This document shows positions 16,404 to 25,789 of a stretch of 64,000 nt of DNA, one piece after another. Both the position numbers and the translations under genes were made by a program. Location of the stretch: contig CAWCPR010000001.1 in NCBI GenBank assembly GCA_963797475.1, positions 2,976,001 through 3,040,000 on the forward strand, read 5' to 3'. Under the pieces are notes generated by a model. That model saw only the letters and a program-made list of their open reading frames with translations, was not told the origin of the DNA and searched no databases. Source of the stretch: CAWCPR01 sp963797475 (GTDB lineage Bacteria > Chloroflexota > Anaerolineae > Anaerolineales > UBA4823). How positions within the stretch are numbered: the first letter of the stretch is position 1; every line of letters starts with the position of its first letter.

Positions 16404-17396
16404 ATGACATATAAAAGTGTTATCGTGATCCAACGGGGCGGTCCGGAAATGCTTCAAATTGTGGAAAACGACTTGCGTCCGCCAACTGAAGGCGAGGCGC
16501 GCATCCGGATCCTTGCCACAGCAGTATGCCAGGATGATGTCGCCATCCGCCTGGGCAACCGGCCTTTTCTGAAAAAGCCGCCTTTTGTGCCGGGTTATTC
16601 CTTCATCGGCATCGTCGATGCAGTTGGCGAGGGGGTCAGGGATGTGAAGGTTGGGGACCGCGTCGCTGCTCTGACACAATTTGGCAGCCATGCGGAGACC
16701 ATCTATTGGGATGCGCATGGGCTGGTTCCCGTCCCCGAATCCCTGGATCCGGCTGAGGCTGTGACGCTGATCCTGAATTATCTGGTCGCATACCAGATTC
16801 TGCACAGGGTCGCGCAGGTCAAAACAGGGGATAAGGTGCTCTTGATCGGCGCCAGCGGAGGTGTTGGGACTGCTTTTTTGCAGCTTGGCAGGCTGGCTGG
16901 GCTTGAGATGTACGGGTTGGCTTCACCCAGCAAACACCCTATCTTGAGTGAATATGGAGCCACGCCCATCGACTATCACACCCAGGATTTTGTCGAGGTG
17001 CTCCGCCTGGCGGAGCCGCAAGGCATCGATTACGTATTCAACGGGATGGGCGAGGAGTATTTCGAGCGCGGCCTGGCCGTGCTGCGGCGGGGTGGGGTCC
17101 TGGTCCATTACGGCGCACCGCAGAGCCTGGCGCATTTTATGCTTCTGGTTGCCAGGCTCCTCCTGTACAACGTCCTGCCGAATGGCAAATCGATCAAGGG
17201 ATACGGAACGCATCGATTAGGCGTCGACCTTTTCAAGGAGGACTGGACCACGCTCTTCAAGCTGCTGGAAGACGGCAAAATAAAGCCCGTCATCGCAGGC
17301 AAATATCCTCTCCTGGAAGCGGAGAGGGCTTACAGGCTGCTGGAAAGCGGTCAGGTAACCGGAAACCTGGTCTTGTTGGCTCCCGAGTGGTTATAA
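16404..17396 (+). CDS. Zinc-independent MDR oxidoreductase (NADPH:quinone reductase-like)
   Basis: 330 residues, start ATG 16404 after AGGAGAAAG. Medium-chain dehydrogenase/reductase pattern: N-terminal GroES-like domain (about 1-125, VPGYSFIGIVDAVGEGV) and Rossmann domain with LLIGASGGVGTAFLQLG (about 148-164). The structural-zinc cysteine lobe is missing, as in quinone oxidoreductases and enoyl reductases. It probably reduces quinones or activated double bonds with NADPH. Separated from the AKR pair by the hairpin at 16275 and so likely its own unit. A long dispersed repeat begins at its stop codon. Confidence 0.82.
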   Translation: MTYKSVIVIQRGGPEMLQIVENDLRPPTEGEARIRILATAVCQDDVAIRLGNRPFLKKPPFVPGYSFIGIVDAVGEGVRDVKVGDRVAALTQFGSHAETIYWDAHGLVPVPESLDPAEAVTLILNYLVAYQILHRVAQVKTGDKVLLIGASGGVGTAFLQLGRLAGLEMYGLASPSKHPILSEYGATPIDYHTQDFVEVLRLAEPQGIDYVFNGMGEEYFERGLAVLRRGGVLVHYGAPQSLAHFMLLVARLLLYNVLPNGKSIKGYGTHRLGVDLFKEDWTTLFKLLEDGKIKPVIAGKYPLLEAERAYRLLESGQVTGNLVLLAPEWL

Positions 17397-17500
17397 GTGT
17401 TGGGCGCATTGCCCTTGGCAGCAGGCCGGTGGTCGGCGCACCCCGTAATAGGATGGAGAGTTGCGGCTACGCCGCAATCTCCAGAGATTCATCAAATAAG
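17395..17500 (+). repeat. Dispersed intergenic repeat, long form (copy B)
   Basis: Starts AAGTGTTGGGCGC directly over the stop codon of the MDR gene and ends GAGATTCATCAAATAAG, next to the GGAGGG ribosome-binding site of the following gene. It contains the same two hairpin segments as copy A, with scattered substitutions. Confidence 0.8.
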
Positions 17501-17509
17501 GGAGGGATC

Positions 17510-17986
17510 ATGGATCTGTCTGGCGTTTATGGGATCATGAGCGGTATATGTTTTGCATTGACCGGCCTGTGGTGGAATGTCGTTGAGGGACGCAAGGATT
17601 GGCTGGACAACCCGCGTATGCGCAGCCTGGCGGGTGGGGTGTATGCCTCCTTTCTGATCCCCGGGACGATGGCAATCGGAGCACAAATTGGTGGCGATAA
17701 CAAGCTGGTCTGGCGCTCTGCCTTTGTTATCCTGGCGCTGTCAGGCATGTTCTTCACAACAAGGATGCTGGCGCACGTCAGCAAAATGACCAAGCCCGGC
17801 TTTTTTGCCCGCAGTCGCTGGCTGGTGATCCTGCTTTATTTGGTTGTGCTTGTCCTGGGGTTGTTTCCCAGCCTGGCCGCGCCCACCGGCCTGGCCCCCA
17901 TCCAGGTGGAAGCCTTTCTGCTTTCCATCATCATTCTGACAGGGCATGGACTTGCATGGGAAATGATGACTCGCAGACCGGAATAA
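17510..17986 (+). CDS. Small membrane protein, four to five TM segments
   Basis: 158 residues from ATG 17510, preceded by GGGAGGGATC; an ORF opening at 17387 would run through the repeat and is not used. Hydrophobic segments: VYGIMSGICFALTGLWW, VYASFLIPGTMAIGAQIG, AFVILALSGMFFTTRML, LVILLYLVVLVLGLFPSL and AFLLSIIILTGHGLAW. No family recognised. Convergent with the next gene, 28 bp apart. Confidence 0.55.
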   Translation: MDLSGVYGIMSGICFALTGLWWNVVEGRKDWLDNPRMRSLAGGVYASFLIPGTMAIGAQIGGDNKLVWRSAFVILALSGMFFTTRMLAHVSKMTKPGFFARSRWLVILLYLVVLVLGLFPSLAAPTGLAPIQVEAFLLSIIILTGHGLAWEMMTRRPE

Positions 17987-18014
17987 GACTGCCGCCGCGG
18001 CGCTCCTCTCATAT

Positions 18015-20312
18015 TCACGCCTGGCCCATCTCAGCCGCCTGCTTCTTGCACGTCTCCCATACCTGGATGTAATCGTACGCCGAGCGGAACAACGGCGCCA
18101 GGTCCTCCGCGGATAAGCCGCAGTTGCGGATATCCTGGAGAAAATCGGGCAGCATGCCATAATGGGCCATCCCGTCGATGTTGATGTCAAAGTCGCGCCG
18201 CTCCCCGGCAGTCGAGCGCTCCAGCGGGCGGTTATCCCCCTTCATTTCCTGCCACTTCTTCCAGATAGCTGCGATCCGCATGGCAATCCGCACCGTCTCG
18301 TCGTCGTGATTCGAGTTGCCTGCTGGGTCAATGCCCTTCTTCACCAGGTAGGCGGCTCGCTGGCGGCGCGGCCACTCGTCCAACTCCCGCGCCTCCGGCG
18401 CCTCTTGCTCGTCTGCAAGCCAGAAGCCGCTGGTAATTTGATCCACGCCTTTCTGTTCGTAGTGCAGCCGCACGAACTCGAAGGCCTCCCGCAGGGTGTT
18501 CTGGGGAAAATCGCTGGCGGGATGCTCGTGGCGGCTGGGGTCGAACCCGGCTTCGTATTGGGCGATCCCCTGCCAGATGTCCGCTTCTTCATCATCGTAA
18601 TCGCCGGGGCCGCTGGATTCGAAGCGATACCAGCGATAGTCGCGGAGCGGAGTGTTGTAGGCCACGCCGTTGGTCTGGCAGTCGATTTCTGTGCGGCGGT
18701 CGGCCATCCGGCGCTTGTCTTTCACTGCGCCGTAAGCTGCATAGGCCCCAAAGCGCGGTCCGGGCATCCCGGCGGCGCCATTGATGTCCGTCCCGATCGC
18801 CACGCCGCGCCCACCCATCATGGCGCTGGCGTACAGGTAAGCCTGCGCCCAGGATGTGCTTGATCCGGCGCACGGGTTCGTGATTTTTTCAACCAGTTCC
18901 GGCATGCAGCGCCGCAGCCCTGCCAGATCGCCCTGGTTAATGATTGGCGCCACCAACCCGCCCAGGCGCCCGATGCGCTCGATCTGGTCTTCACGCTTGC
19001 CTGCTTCGTGCGCCACCTTGTGCACGTCGCTGGTGCCGTACTCTTGCTGGGTGCGGGCATCGAACTCAACCTGCCCGCTGAAGAGCAGATCGCGGAACCA
19101 GGTATGCGAACAGATCACCGGGTATTGGCGCTGCTCCATCATCGCCAGCGTCTGGTCGGTGGATTTTTCGGACATGTGGTCTACGTCGATGATCATGCCG
19201 CGCTTCATCAGCTCTTCCAAAAGCACCACGCCGTATTGGTTCAGGCCGCGCGTGTTGGCATGGCCGCCTTGCGATTTCGGTGCATCAAAGGCCTCAAGCA
19301 GATCGCGGGCGCCGGGGATGCGGTCCAGCAAGGTCTGGCGGTGCATCGCGCGCAATGGCGGCCCGGAGACGACCGCCACGCGTTCGGCGTTGTCGAGCAG
19401 GTCGTCGCCGTCGCTGTCGAGGCGGTAGCGCACGCCGGTCTCCCAGGCGTCTTCCACCGCCCAGCGCTCGCCGGTCAGGAAGATTGTGATTGCTTCCAAC
19501 AGGCGCAAATAAATGGCAGTGCCGCCAAAAGCGTTGTTGCTCAGGTGGATGGGGGTGATCTGGCGAATGCCCAGCTCGTACAGCCAATCCAGCTCTTGGG
19601 CGATCAGCTCGCGAGCTTTGTGCAGGTCGCGCTGGCTGGCCTTATCCAGATCGGCCACGCTGCGCCAGTTGCCCAGCGAGTCCACTTCGACCCCCAAAAC
19701 GATCGCCAGGCGGTTCTCTGCGATCACCTTGCGCGCCTGTTCGGGAGTATAGACGATCTCGAGCCAGCCCTTGCCCGGCCCGCCGCACTGCGCTTCGACA
19801 TGGGCTGCCATGGCTTTCATCGCCGTCACCTGCACCTCGATGGCGGTTTTATCGTCGTGAGGCAGAGTCGGGGTGGTCTTAAAAGCCAGCAGCTCATTAT
19901 TCACTGCCAGGCAGGTGATCAGGCGCAGACCACCTTGGTAGGCGCGGTAGATCCAATCGATGTAAGCCTGCTGGTGGACCAGGGTGGTGAAGCGCGGCCA
20001 TACGATGAAATCCGGCCAGCCGCCGCTGGCGACGTGGCCAAATTCGGGATTGATGTTGATCAAGCCGCCATGGATCGGCTCACAGGAGGCCAGGGCGTAC
20101 TGCATGCCCTCCTCTCCCGGGTGTTCGGGGCTATAAGGCTCACCCCAAAAGGCCTTGCCGCCGAAAGCCAGGTGGGCCATCAAATGGGCGTGGGTATCGG
20201 CAAAGCCCCACAACGGCGCAGTGGGTGCGGCGTCCCAGTAATCCCCGCCGAGCGGCACCCGCGGTGAGCCGGAAAGCCGCTGAAAATATTTACCTGCATG
20301 GTTGTCACTCAT
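18015..20312 (-). CDS. Large M19-type membrane dipeptidase-like amidohydrolase
   Basis: 765 residues from ATG at 20312, preceded on the coding strand by GGGGAGGAG; the longer ORF to 20558 lacks such a site. Metal-site motifs of the renal dipeptidase family are visible: FADTHAHLMAHLAFGG near residue 35 (HxH), GMIIDVDHMSEKSTDQ in the middle and VAIGTDINGAAGMPGPRFGA later. The protein is about twice the usual M19 length (320-400), with large insertions. Predicted zinc hydrolase of dipeptides or related amides; the substrate is open. A long antisense ORF (19008-20267) is a shadow of its GC-biased third positions. Confidence 0.75.
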   Translation of the reverse strand: MSDNHAGKYFQRLSGSPRVPLGGDYWDAAPTAPLWGFADTHAHLMAHLAFGGKAFWGEPYSPEHPGEEGMQYALASCEPIHGGLININPEFGHVASGGWPDFIVWPRFTTLVHQQAYIDWIYRAYQGGLRLITCLAVNNELLAFKTTPTLPHDDKTAIEVQVTAMKAMAAHVEAQCGGPGKGWLEIVYTPEQARKVIAENRLAIVLGVEVDSLGNWRSVADLDKASQRDLHKARELIAQELDWLYELGIRQITPIHLSNNAFGGTAIYLRLLEAITIFLTGERWAVEDAWETGVRYRLDSDGDDLLDNAERVAVVSGPPLRAMHRQTLLDRIPGARDLLEAFDAPKSQGGHANTRGLNQYGVVLLEELMKRGMIIDVDHMSEKSTDQTLAMMEQRQYPVICSHTWFRDLLFSGQVEFDARTQQEYGTSDVHKVAHEAGKREDQIERIGRLGGLVAPIINQGDLAGLRRCMPELVEKITNPCAGSSTSWAQAYLYASAMMGGRGVAIGTDINGAAGMPGPRFGAYAAYGAVKDKRRMADRRTEIDCQTNGVAYNTPLRDYRWYRFESSGPGDYDDEEADIWQGIAQYEAGFDPSRHEHPASDFPQNTLREAFEFVRLHYEQKGVDQITSGFWLADEQEAPEARELDEWPRRQRAAYLVKKGIDPAGNSNHDDETVRIAMRIAAIWKKWQEMKGDNRPLERSTAGERRDFDINIDGMAHYGMLPDFLQDIRNCGLSAEDLAPLFRSAYDYIQVWETCKKQAAEMGQA

Positions 20313-20698
20313 TGCCAAACTCCTCCCCAACCAACTACCCCCGTTGACAGGAAAAATCAAATGATCGAAATGGGCCTGGCCCGTTTGTTCGTAGAGGATA
20401 TTATATATTAGATGTCTGATTGCGCCAGTAGCACTAATCATAGAGCGGCTTCTGCGCGGCAGGAAAAATGTCACCGGTGCTCCGTCCCATTTCCGATACC
20501 GAGGCTGTGATCCTCGGTTGAAGAATGGTCGCTTGACCAGGTAAAAAACTACCCACAAGACCTAATCGTATCCTGGTACTCGACTGTTGCGACTCAGCCT
20601 GGTTTTCACTATGCTATAAACGTGGCAATTTATTAAATTGAGCTGTCATCAACAGTTCATACCTGGCTGAACAAGCGAAACCACAAGAAGAGGCTGAA
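20313..20698. other. 386-bp divergent intergenic region
   Basis: Lies between the start of the M19-like gene (minus) and the DUF385-like gene (plus), so it should hold both promoters. I see AT-rich stretches (GATATTATATATTAG near 20398-20412) but no convincing pair of -35/-10 boxes, no repeat copy, and no small gene I can support. Confidence 0.5.
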
Positions 20699-21142
20699 AT
20701 GTCCCAAACAACAACTGTCCCTCCAATCGTCAATCGCGGCATGAAACTTGTGTTACGCTCGCCTGCACATGGGATGGTCAGTAAAACTGTCCTGCTGATC
20801 ACTTTCACCGGGCGCAAGAGCGGTAAGACCTACACAACCCCGGTAGACTACTCGCAAGACGGCGATCAGGTGACCATTTTCACCCATGCAGACTGGTGGA
20901 AGAACCTGCGCGGCGGCGCAGCGGTCACATTGCGTATTCGCGGCCGGGAGCTCCAGGGCCTGGCAGAACCGGTCGCCGAGGATAAGCGAGCCATCGCCGC
21001 TGGGCTGGCAGCCCATTTGCGCAAGGTGCCGAGTGACGCCAGATATTATGGCGTGACCTTCGACGAGTCCGGAAATCCAAGATCAGAAGAAGTCGAGAAA
21101 GCTGTGCAGACTGTCGTGATGATCCCTATCCGGCTATGTTGA
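20699..21142 (+). CDS. Nitroreductase/quinone reductase family protein (DUF385-like)
   Basis: 147 residues. The split-barrel fold of the deazaflavin-dependent nitroreductase family is suggested by VSKTVLLITFTGRKSGKTYT, TPVDYSQDGDQVTIFTHADW and WKNLRGGAAVTLRIRGRE. This is the characteristic arrangement of F420-binding (Ddn-like) and related small reductases. Members reduce quinones or nitroaromatics using F420H2 or bind flavin or heme; cofactor use here is not proven. Start ATG 20699 after AGAAGAGGCTGAA. Confidence 0.75.
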   Translation: MSQTTTVPPIVNRGMKLVLRSPAHGMVSKTVLLITFTGRKSGKTYTTPVDYSQDGDQVTIFTHADWWKNLRGGAAVTLRIRGRELQGLAEPVAEDKRAIAAGLAAHLRKVPSDARYYGVTFDESGNPRSEEVEKAVQTVVMIPIRLC

Positions 21143-21155
21143 TCTCCGGGGGAGC

Positions 21156-21260
21156 AGGGTTGGGCGCTATGCCCCTGGCCGTAGGCAAGTGGTCGGCGCA
21201 CCCCGCGATAGGATGGAGAGTTGCGGCTATGCCGCAATCTCCAGAGATTCATCAATATAG
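21156..21260 (+). repeat. Dispersed intergenic repeat, long form (copy C)
   Basis: About 103 bp from GGGTTGGGCGC to GAGATTCATCAATATAG, with both internal hairpin segments (right hairpin GCGGC-TAT-GCCGC). It lies between the DUF385-like and alpha/beta hydrolase genes. Confidence 0.8.
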
Positions 21261-21319
21261 AAGTCCATAGAATCAACCTCGGGCGCTGCTCAGTGCGACG
21301 CTTGCCAGGAGAGTAGAAA

Positions 21320-22171
21320 ATGACAACCATGCAAGTTCGAGACGTGTCCCTTTTCGTGAAAGTCATGGGGCAGGGATATCCACTGGTCCTCATGCATGGC
21401 GGCCCTGGCCTGGATTACACGACCCTGCTGCCTTTACAGCCTCTTGCGGATCAATTCACTCTGATCTTCTATGACCACCGCTGCAACGGCCGCTCGCAGG
21501 GGGCGGAAGTCACCTCCATGACGTTCGAGAATCTGACTGCAGATGCAGACGCGCTGCGCCAGACCCTTGGCTTCGATCGGTGGGCGGTGCTCGGGCATTC
21601 CTTTGGCGGCAATGTAGCCCTGGAGTATGCGCTCCGTTATCCGCAAAGTCTCTCGCACATGATATTGATGGATACCGGCGGCGACCAATGGTGGGTGAAT
21701 CGGAATGCTCCGGAGATCCTGGTGAAACGGGGCTTCAGCGAAAGCGCCGTGCAAGCGGCTCGCCGTTTCTATAACGGCCAGGTGACACCCGGCGAGTTCC
21801 TTCCCACCCTGATGAAGTTTATGAGCGCATACAACTACCACAACAGCCTCCTGGCAGTGGTCAAAGATGTGGTCGCCGGTCATATGCCGAAAACACGCCC
21901 CGAAGCCCTCATCTTTGGTTACAACCATCTGCTCAATGGCTGGACGGTGATGGACCGGCTCAGCGAGATCCAGGCTCCCACCCTGGTTTTGGCGGGGCGT
22001 CATGACTTTCTGTTTCCGACCGAACATCAGGCGGCGCTTGCGGCTGGAATAACCAACGCCCGCCTGGAGATTATCGAGCGCGCCGGTCATAATCCACACA
22101 TGGAGCGGCCTGCTGAAGTGATCGAGATCATCAAAAACTTTATCACCGAAGTGAATCCAGCCTATGCCTGA
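21320..22171 (+). CDS. Alpha/beta hydrolase (proline iminopeptidase-like)
   Basis: 283 residues. The oxyanion segment is LVLMHGGPGLDYTTL, the nucleophile elbow GHSFGGNVALEYALRYP (Ser), and the catalytic His is in ERAGHNPHMERP. The HGGPG motif is typical of the proline iminopeptidase (S33) group, which also includes esterases and lactonases. A cap domain occupies about 125-200. Start ATG 21320 after AGGAGAGTAGAAA. The stop overlaps the next start by 8 bp, giving a translationally coupled pair with a serine beta-lactamase-like protein. Confidence 0.85.
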   Translation: MTTMQVRDVSLFVKVMGQGYPLVLMHGGPGLDYTTLLPLQPLADQFTLIFYDHRCNGRSQGAEVTSMTFENLTADADALRQTLGFDRWAVLGHSFGGNVALEYALRYPQSLSHMILMDTGGDQWWVNRNAPEILVKRGFSESAVQAARRFYNGQVTPGEFLPTLMKFMSAYNYHNSLLAVVKDVVAGHMPKTRPEALIFGYNHLLNGWTVMDRLSEIQAPTLVLAGRHDFLFPTEHQAALAAGITNARLEIIERAGHNPHMERPAEVIEIIKNFITEVNPAYA

Positions 22172-23642
22172 GAGAAAATTGCGCAATACTGAACAAGTGA
22201 AACCAGCCGAAAGCTCCTCCTGCGAGGCAGTCGCTTCGTACGAAGCGATTGACGCTTATATCGAGGGGCAAATGCGCCGTCTGAACATCCCGGGAGTATC
22301 GCTCGCCATCGTCGAAGGCGACAGGATCGTGCACCTGCGCGGCTTTGGGCACGCCCGCCCTGGTGGAAAAGCGCCAGTCCCACAGACGCCCTTCTTTATT
22401 GGCTCGCTCACCAAATCGTTCACTGCGCTGGCTGTGATGCAGCTCGCCGAAGCCGGCAAGGTAGCGCTGGATGCCCCGGTTCAACGCTACCTGCCCTGGT
22501 TCCACGTGGCGGATCCCGATGCATCTGCCCAGATGACGGTACGCCACCTGTTGAACCAGACCAGTAGCCTGCCCCTGTGGCCCTCGGAAATAGCCCTGTC
22601 AGATTTCGATGACAGCCCGGACGCCGTTGAGCGCCAGGCGCGGGCCTTATCCACGCTCAAGACCACCCGCCCGGCCGGTTCGAAGTGCGAATACAGCAAC
22701 TTTAACTACAACATCCTGGGGTTGATCGTCGAGACCGCCAGCGGAGAATCCTACACCGATTACCTTCAAAACCATATCTTTAACCCCTTGGAAATGAGGC
22801 ACAGCTATACTTCGAAGGCTGCTGCGAAACCAGGCGGGCTGGCTGTGGGCTACCGCCACTGGTTTGGTCATCCCTTCCCGGCTCCCAATCTGCCCGTCCC
22901 GCGCGGCTCGCTTCCCTCCGGCCAGCTTATCTCATGCGCTGAAGACATGACGCACTACCTGATCGCCCATCTCAACCGAGGCCGCTATGGGGACGCGCAG
23001 ATCCTGTCGGGGGATGGGATCGACGAGATGCACCGCGGGGTGATGGAATTAAAAATGGGAGATTTATCCGGGGGATTTTACGGCATGGGTTGGTTCGACA
23101 TTGACCTCGGCCAAGTGAAAACCTATTCGCACGGCGGCAACGTACCGGACTTTTCTGCCTTTATGGCGCTCGTTCCAGGCCAAAAGAAAGGCCTGGTCCT
23201 GCTCCTCAACGCTGACCCTTATGGATTACCTATCGTCCTGGAGGAGGTTGGGATGGGTGTGACAGCCCTGCTAGCCGGCCAGCAGCCCGCCCCAATCAAA
23301 CTGGATTTCATTCAGTGGATCATGCGCCTCTTGCCGTTGATCCCGGTTCTCCAGATCGTGGGCGTCTTCGCCAGCTTGCGGCTGATCCGCGGCTGGCAAG
23401 CTAACCCGGAGCGCCGCCCAAGTCGTGAGCGCGCCTGGGGGCAGTATATCCTGCTCCCGCTGATCCCTAACCTATCGCTGGCGGCTATCCTGATCTATCT
23501 ACAGTCCAGCCGCCTGATCCGTTTCTTGCACCTGTTTATGCCCGACCTTGCCTGGATCGCCCGGATCAGCGGCGGTTCCGCCGGGATATGGGCCATCCTG
23601 CGCACCGGCTTGATCCTGCGGGCCCTGCGAAGGGTCTTGTAG
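22164..23642 (+). CDS. Beta-lactamase-family serine hydrolase with C-terminal membrane segments
   Basis: 492 residues. Class C-type motifs: SxxK in IGSLTKSFTALAVMQ (about 74-88), YxN in CEYSNFNYNILGLI (about 174-187) and HxG in TYSHGGNVPDF. The last 120 residues carry three hydrophobic segments (LPLIPVLQIVGVFASLRL, LLPLIPNLSLAAILIYL, GIWAILRTGLILRAL). No secretion signal is apparent at the N-terminus. Likely an esterase or D-amino-acid peptidase acting near the membrane rather than an antibiotic-resistance enzyme. Coupled to the alpha/beta hydrolase upstream. Confidence 0.85.
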   Translation: MPERKLRNTEQVKPAESSSCEAVASYEAIDAYIEGQMRRLNIPGVSLAIVEGDRIVHLRGFGHARPGGKAPVPQTPFFIGSLTKSFTALAVMQLAEAGKVALDAPVQRYLPWFHVADPDASAQMTVRHLLNQTSSLPLWPSEIALSDFDDSPDAVERQARALSTLKTTRPAGSKCEYSNFNYNILGLIVETASGESYTDYLQNHIFNPLEMRHSYTSKAAAKPGGLAVGYRHWFGHPFPAPNLPVPRGSLPSGQLISCAEDMTHYLIAHLNRGRYGDAQILSGDGIDEMHRGVMELKMGDLSGGFYGMGWFDIDLGQVKTYSHGGNVPDFSAFMALVPGQKKGLVLLLNADPYGLPIVLEEVGMGVTALLAGQQPAPIKLDFIQWIMRLLPLIPVLQIVGVFASLRLIRGWQANPERRPSRERAWGQYILLPLIPNLSLAAILIYLQSSRLIRFLHLFMPDLAWIARISGGSAGIWAILRTGLILRALRRVL

Positions 23643-23734
23643 TCCCTGCCCTTCGTCAGGCGGCCCGGCGCCCAGCGAGGAGGCTGACCATCGGTACGTT
23701 TCGTTCACCTGATTCGCGTGGAGGATACCCTACC

Positions 23735-24616
23735 ATGAACATCGGACCTTACCATGTCGTCGACCTCTCACCTGGGCGCCGTGTGTGGCTGAACACACTC
23801 GATCTATCTTGGCCAGCCCATAGCATCTACGGCATGCTGGAAGTGGATGTGACACTCGCCCGTCGGTTCATCGCGGAGTACAAGAGGCGCACCGGTGAGG
23901 CGCTGTCCTTCACCGGCTACCTGACTTTCTGCCTGGCCCGCGCGGTGGATGAGGACAAGTCGGTACAGGCCTACCTTAAAGGTCAAAAACAGCTCGTCCT
24001 GTTTGAGGATGTGGACGTTGGGTTGATGATCGAAGGCAAGATCGGGGAAAAGCACGCTTTAATGGGGTATGTCATCCGGGGCGCCAACCACAAGACGTAC
24101 CGGGAGATCCACCAGGAGATCCGCTCGGCGCAGTCGAATCCAGTGCCGCCGGGCAGAGGCATGCCCGCCTGGTACCGTTCTGCCATGCTGCTGCCGGGAC
24201 CCCTGTCCAGGCTGTTCAAGGCTCTGCTCGGCATGGCCATGCGCCGTGACCCGACGATTCCCGTGTCAATGGCAGGCACGATCAGCATATCCTCTGTGGG
24301 GATGTTTGGCGGAAGCCATAGCGGTTGGGGGCTTTCTCCCACACCCCAACCACTCGCTCTGGTGGTGGGAGGTACAGCTTTGAAGCCAGCTATCATCGAG
24401 GGACGAATCGAACCGCGTGAGATCCTCAATCTGACGGTGATGTTCAACCACGACGTGATCGACGGGGCTCCGGCGGCCCGTTTTACACGACGGTTGGTGG
24501 AGCTGATCGAGAGTGGATATGGACTATGCCAGGACCAAACCCAAACCGACCCCGGCAATCACGCAATCGGATTACAGACAGCGCAAGTAACTACACAGAA
24601 CGGGGTGATCCAATGA
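23735..24616 (+). CDS. 2-oxoacid dehydrogenase acyltransferase-like catalytic-domain protein
   Basis: About 293 residues from ATG 23735, after GGAGGATACCC. It is the stand-alone CAT-like catalytic domain of E2 acyltransferases, with the signature NHDVIDGAPAARFTRRLVEL (HxxxDG) near residue 245. No lipoyl or subunit-binding domain is present, so it cannot be a normal E2 core component. Such free domains act as acyltransferases of unknown acceptor or have diverged in function. It follows the serine hydrolase by 92 bp. The last 30 residues are low-complexity and rich in Gln and Thr. Confidence 0.75.
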   Translation: MNIGPYHVVDLSPGRRVWLNTLDLSWPAHSIYGMLEVDVTLARRFIAEYKRRTGEALSFTGYLTFCLARAVDEDKSVQAYLKGQKQLVLFEDVDVGLMIEGKIGEKHALMGYVIRGANHKTYREIHQEIRSAQSNPVPPGRGMPAWYRSAMLLPGPLSRLFKALLGMAMRRDPTIPVSMAGTISISSVGMFGGSHSGWGLSPTPQPLALVVGGTALKPAIIEGRIEPREILNLTVMFNHDVIDGAPAARFTRRLVELIESGYGLCQDQTQTDPGNHAIGLQTAQVTTQNGVIQ

Positions 24617-24628
24617 GGGCCGTTATAT

Positions 24629-25036
24629 CTATTTACCCACCTTCAACAACCTGTTAAAGAAGGATCTGTACCTTGTAAGGGAGATGCGCAGGTCTTCGGT
24701 AGAGACTTCACTTCCTAACTTCCATTGATCTTCCAGGTAGGAACGTTCTTCCGCAAAAATCTCAGCAATGTTCTTGATCACTTCGGCAACCAGTTCATCA
24801 GCATCTCGCACGGATTCTTTGGGAGCATCGACAAATCTTGTCTGAATATCCAGCCAACGCGACCGAAAATCCTCTATCGTTTTAGCTTCAAACAATGGCT
24901 CAACTTCTTCCATCCCAAGGGATTCCTTTTGCTCACTGAGAACTTCATTATTAGTTTCGCGACGTTCTTTCAGTTCATCCGTTTCTGCAACAAGATCTGC
25001 TGTGCTTAATCGACTTTCTCTTTCTTCTTCGTTCAT
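24629..25036 (-). CDS. Acidic coiled-coil protein, function unknown
   Basis: 135 residues, very charged, mostly helical. The segment EDFRSRWLDIQTRFVDAPKE followed by DADELVAEVI matches one in the upstream neighbour (DAWRQTQALFVDQPNAAIRQ, then ANQLVKEVM), so the two genes share a domain. No membrane segment. Its start overlaps the stop of that neighbour by 4 bp, implying translational coupling. I do not recognise the family. Confidence 0.6.
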   Translation of the reverse strand: MNEEERESRLSTADLVAETDELKERRETNNEVLSEQKESLGMEEVEPLFEAKTIEDFRSRWLDIQTRFVDAPKESVRDADELVAEVIKNIAEIFAEERSYLEDQWKLGSEVSTEDLRISLTRYRSFFNRLLKVGK

Positions 25037-25611
25037 TCTATTTTCTCCTTCTGTTCAGTATTCTCAAGGACCTCACTGCCAAGGAGCTCTTTAAACAGAT
25101 TTCGGCAATGGATCATAGCTTGACGCATCTCTTCAGTGCTAAGCCCGTCTTGCTCGTTCTTTGCAGCAATTTCATTTACCAGTCGATAGTTCGAGATCAA
25201 TTCGGGATAATCAACCGACAAATCTGCAATGCGCTGCTCGGAATCAGCCACAGGATATCCTTTGGCTGTCATAACTTCTTTCACTAACTGGTTTGCCTGT
25301 CGTATCGCCGCATTGGGCTGGTCTACAAACAATGCCTGGGTCTGGCGCCAGGCATCCGCAAAACGCTCTTTCTGTTCCATCGAGAGTGGATGAAGATTCA
25401 ATTGTTTGACATGCTCCAGGCGATCCGCGAGAGCCGATTCGGCCTCTTCTTTATCCCCCACTTGCTGAACCACGTGGTCGTATTCCGGGCCAAACTTTTG
25501 GTGCAATTTCTTCGAGCGCTGGCGACGGGCAAATATTACAGCCAACCACCCTCCGAATATCAATAAAACCAGCGCTGCGATAACGACCACAACTATCGAA
25601 GTTGTATCCAT
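25033..25611 (-). CDS. Single-TM protein with cytoplasmic helical domain, paralogue of its neighbour
   Basis: About 192 residues from ATG at 25611, preceded on the coding strand by GGAGAGATGAA. One N-terminal TM segment (TSIVVVVIAALVLLIFGGWL), a basic stop-transfer stretch ARRQRSKK, then a helical domain. The region DAWRQTQALFVDQPNAAIRQ is shared with the downstream protein. The pair looks like a membrane-anchored and a soluble version of one module, possibly acting as a complex. Function unknown. Confidence 0.6.
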   Translation of the reverse strand: MDTTSIVVVVIAALVLLIFGGWLAVIFARRQRSKKLHQKFGPEYDHVVQQVGDKEEAESALADRLEHVKQLNLHPLSMEQKERFADAWRQTQALFVDQPNAAIRQANQLVKEVMTAKGYPVADSEQRIADLSVDYPELISNYRLVNEIAAKNEQDGLSTEEMRQAMIHCRNLFKELLGSEVLENTEQKEKIE

Positions 25612-25789
25612 TTCATCTCTCCTGACTTGATGTCCCTCTGAAGATTTGGCGGTGTGGCAGTGCACGGGCGTTCTTCGCCCGCTTTTACCGCCTTATCTTT
25701 TTGTCTGAATTTAATATTAATAATATGAAACCGATCTGTAAATAGGGATTAACCCTAATTTGCCTTAAGGGATTTCCCTGCAATGATAA

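Noticed and set aside
16246..16407. C-terminal extension of the second aldo-keto reductase
   Set aside because: It follows an indel, translates a terminator-like hairpin and is absent from the paralogue. The shifted frame gives the normal family end.
19008..20267. 419-codon ORF on the plus strand opposite the M19-like gene
   Set aside because: No recognisable domain, and it lies fully antisense to a gene with clear motifs. It is a shadow of GC-biased codons.
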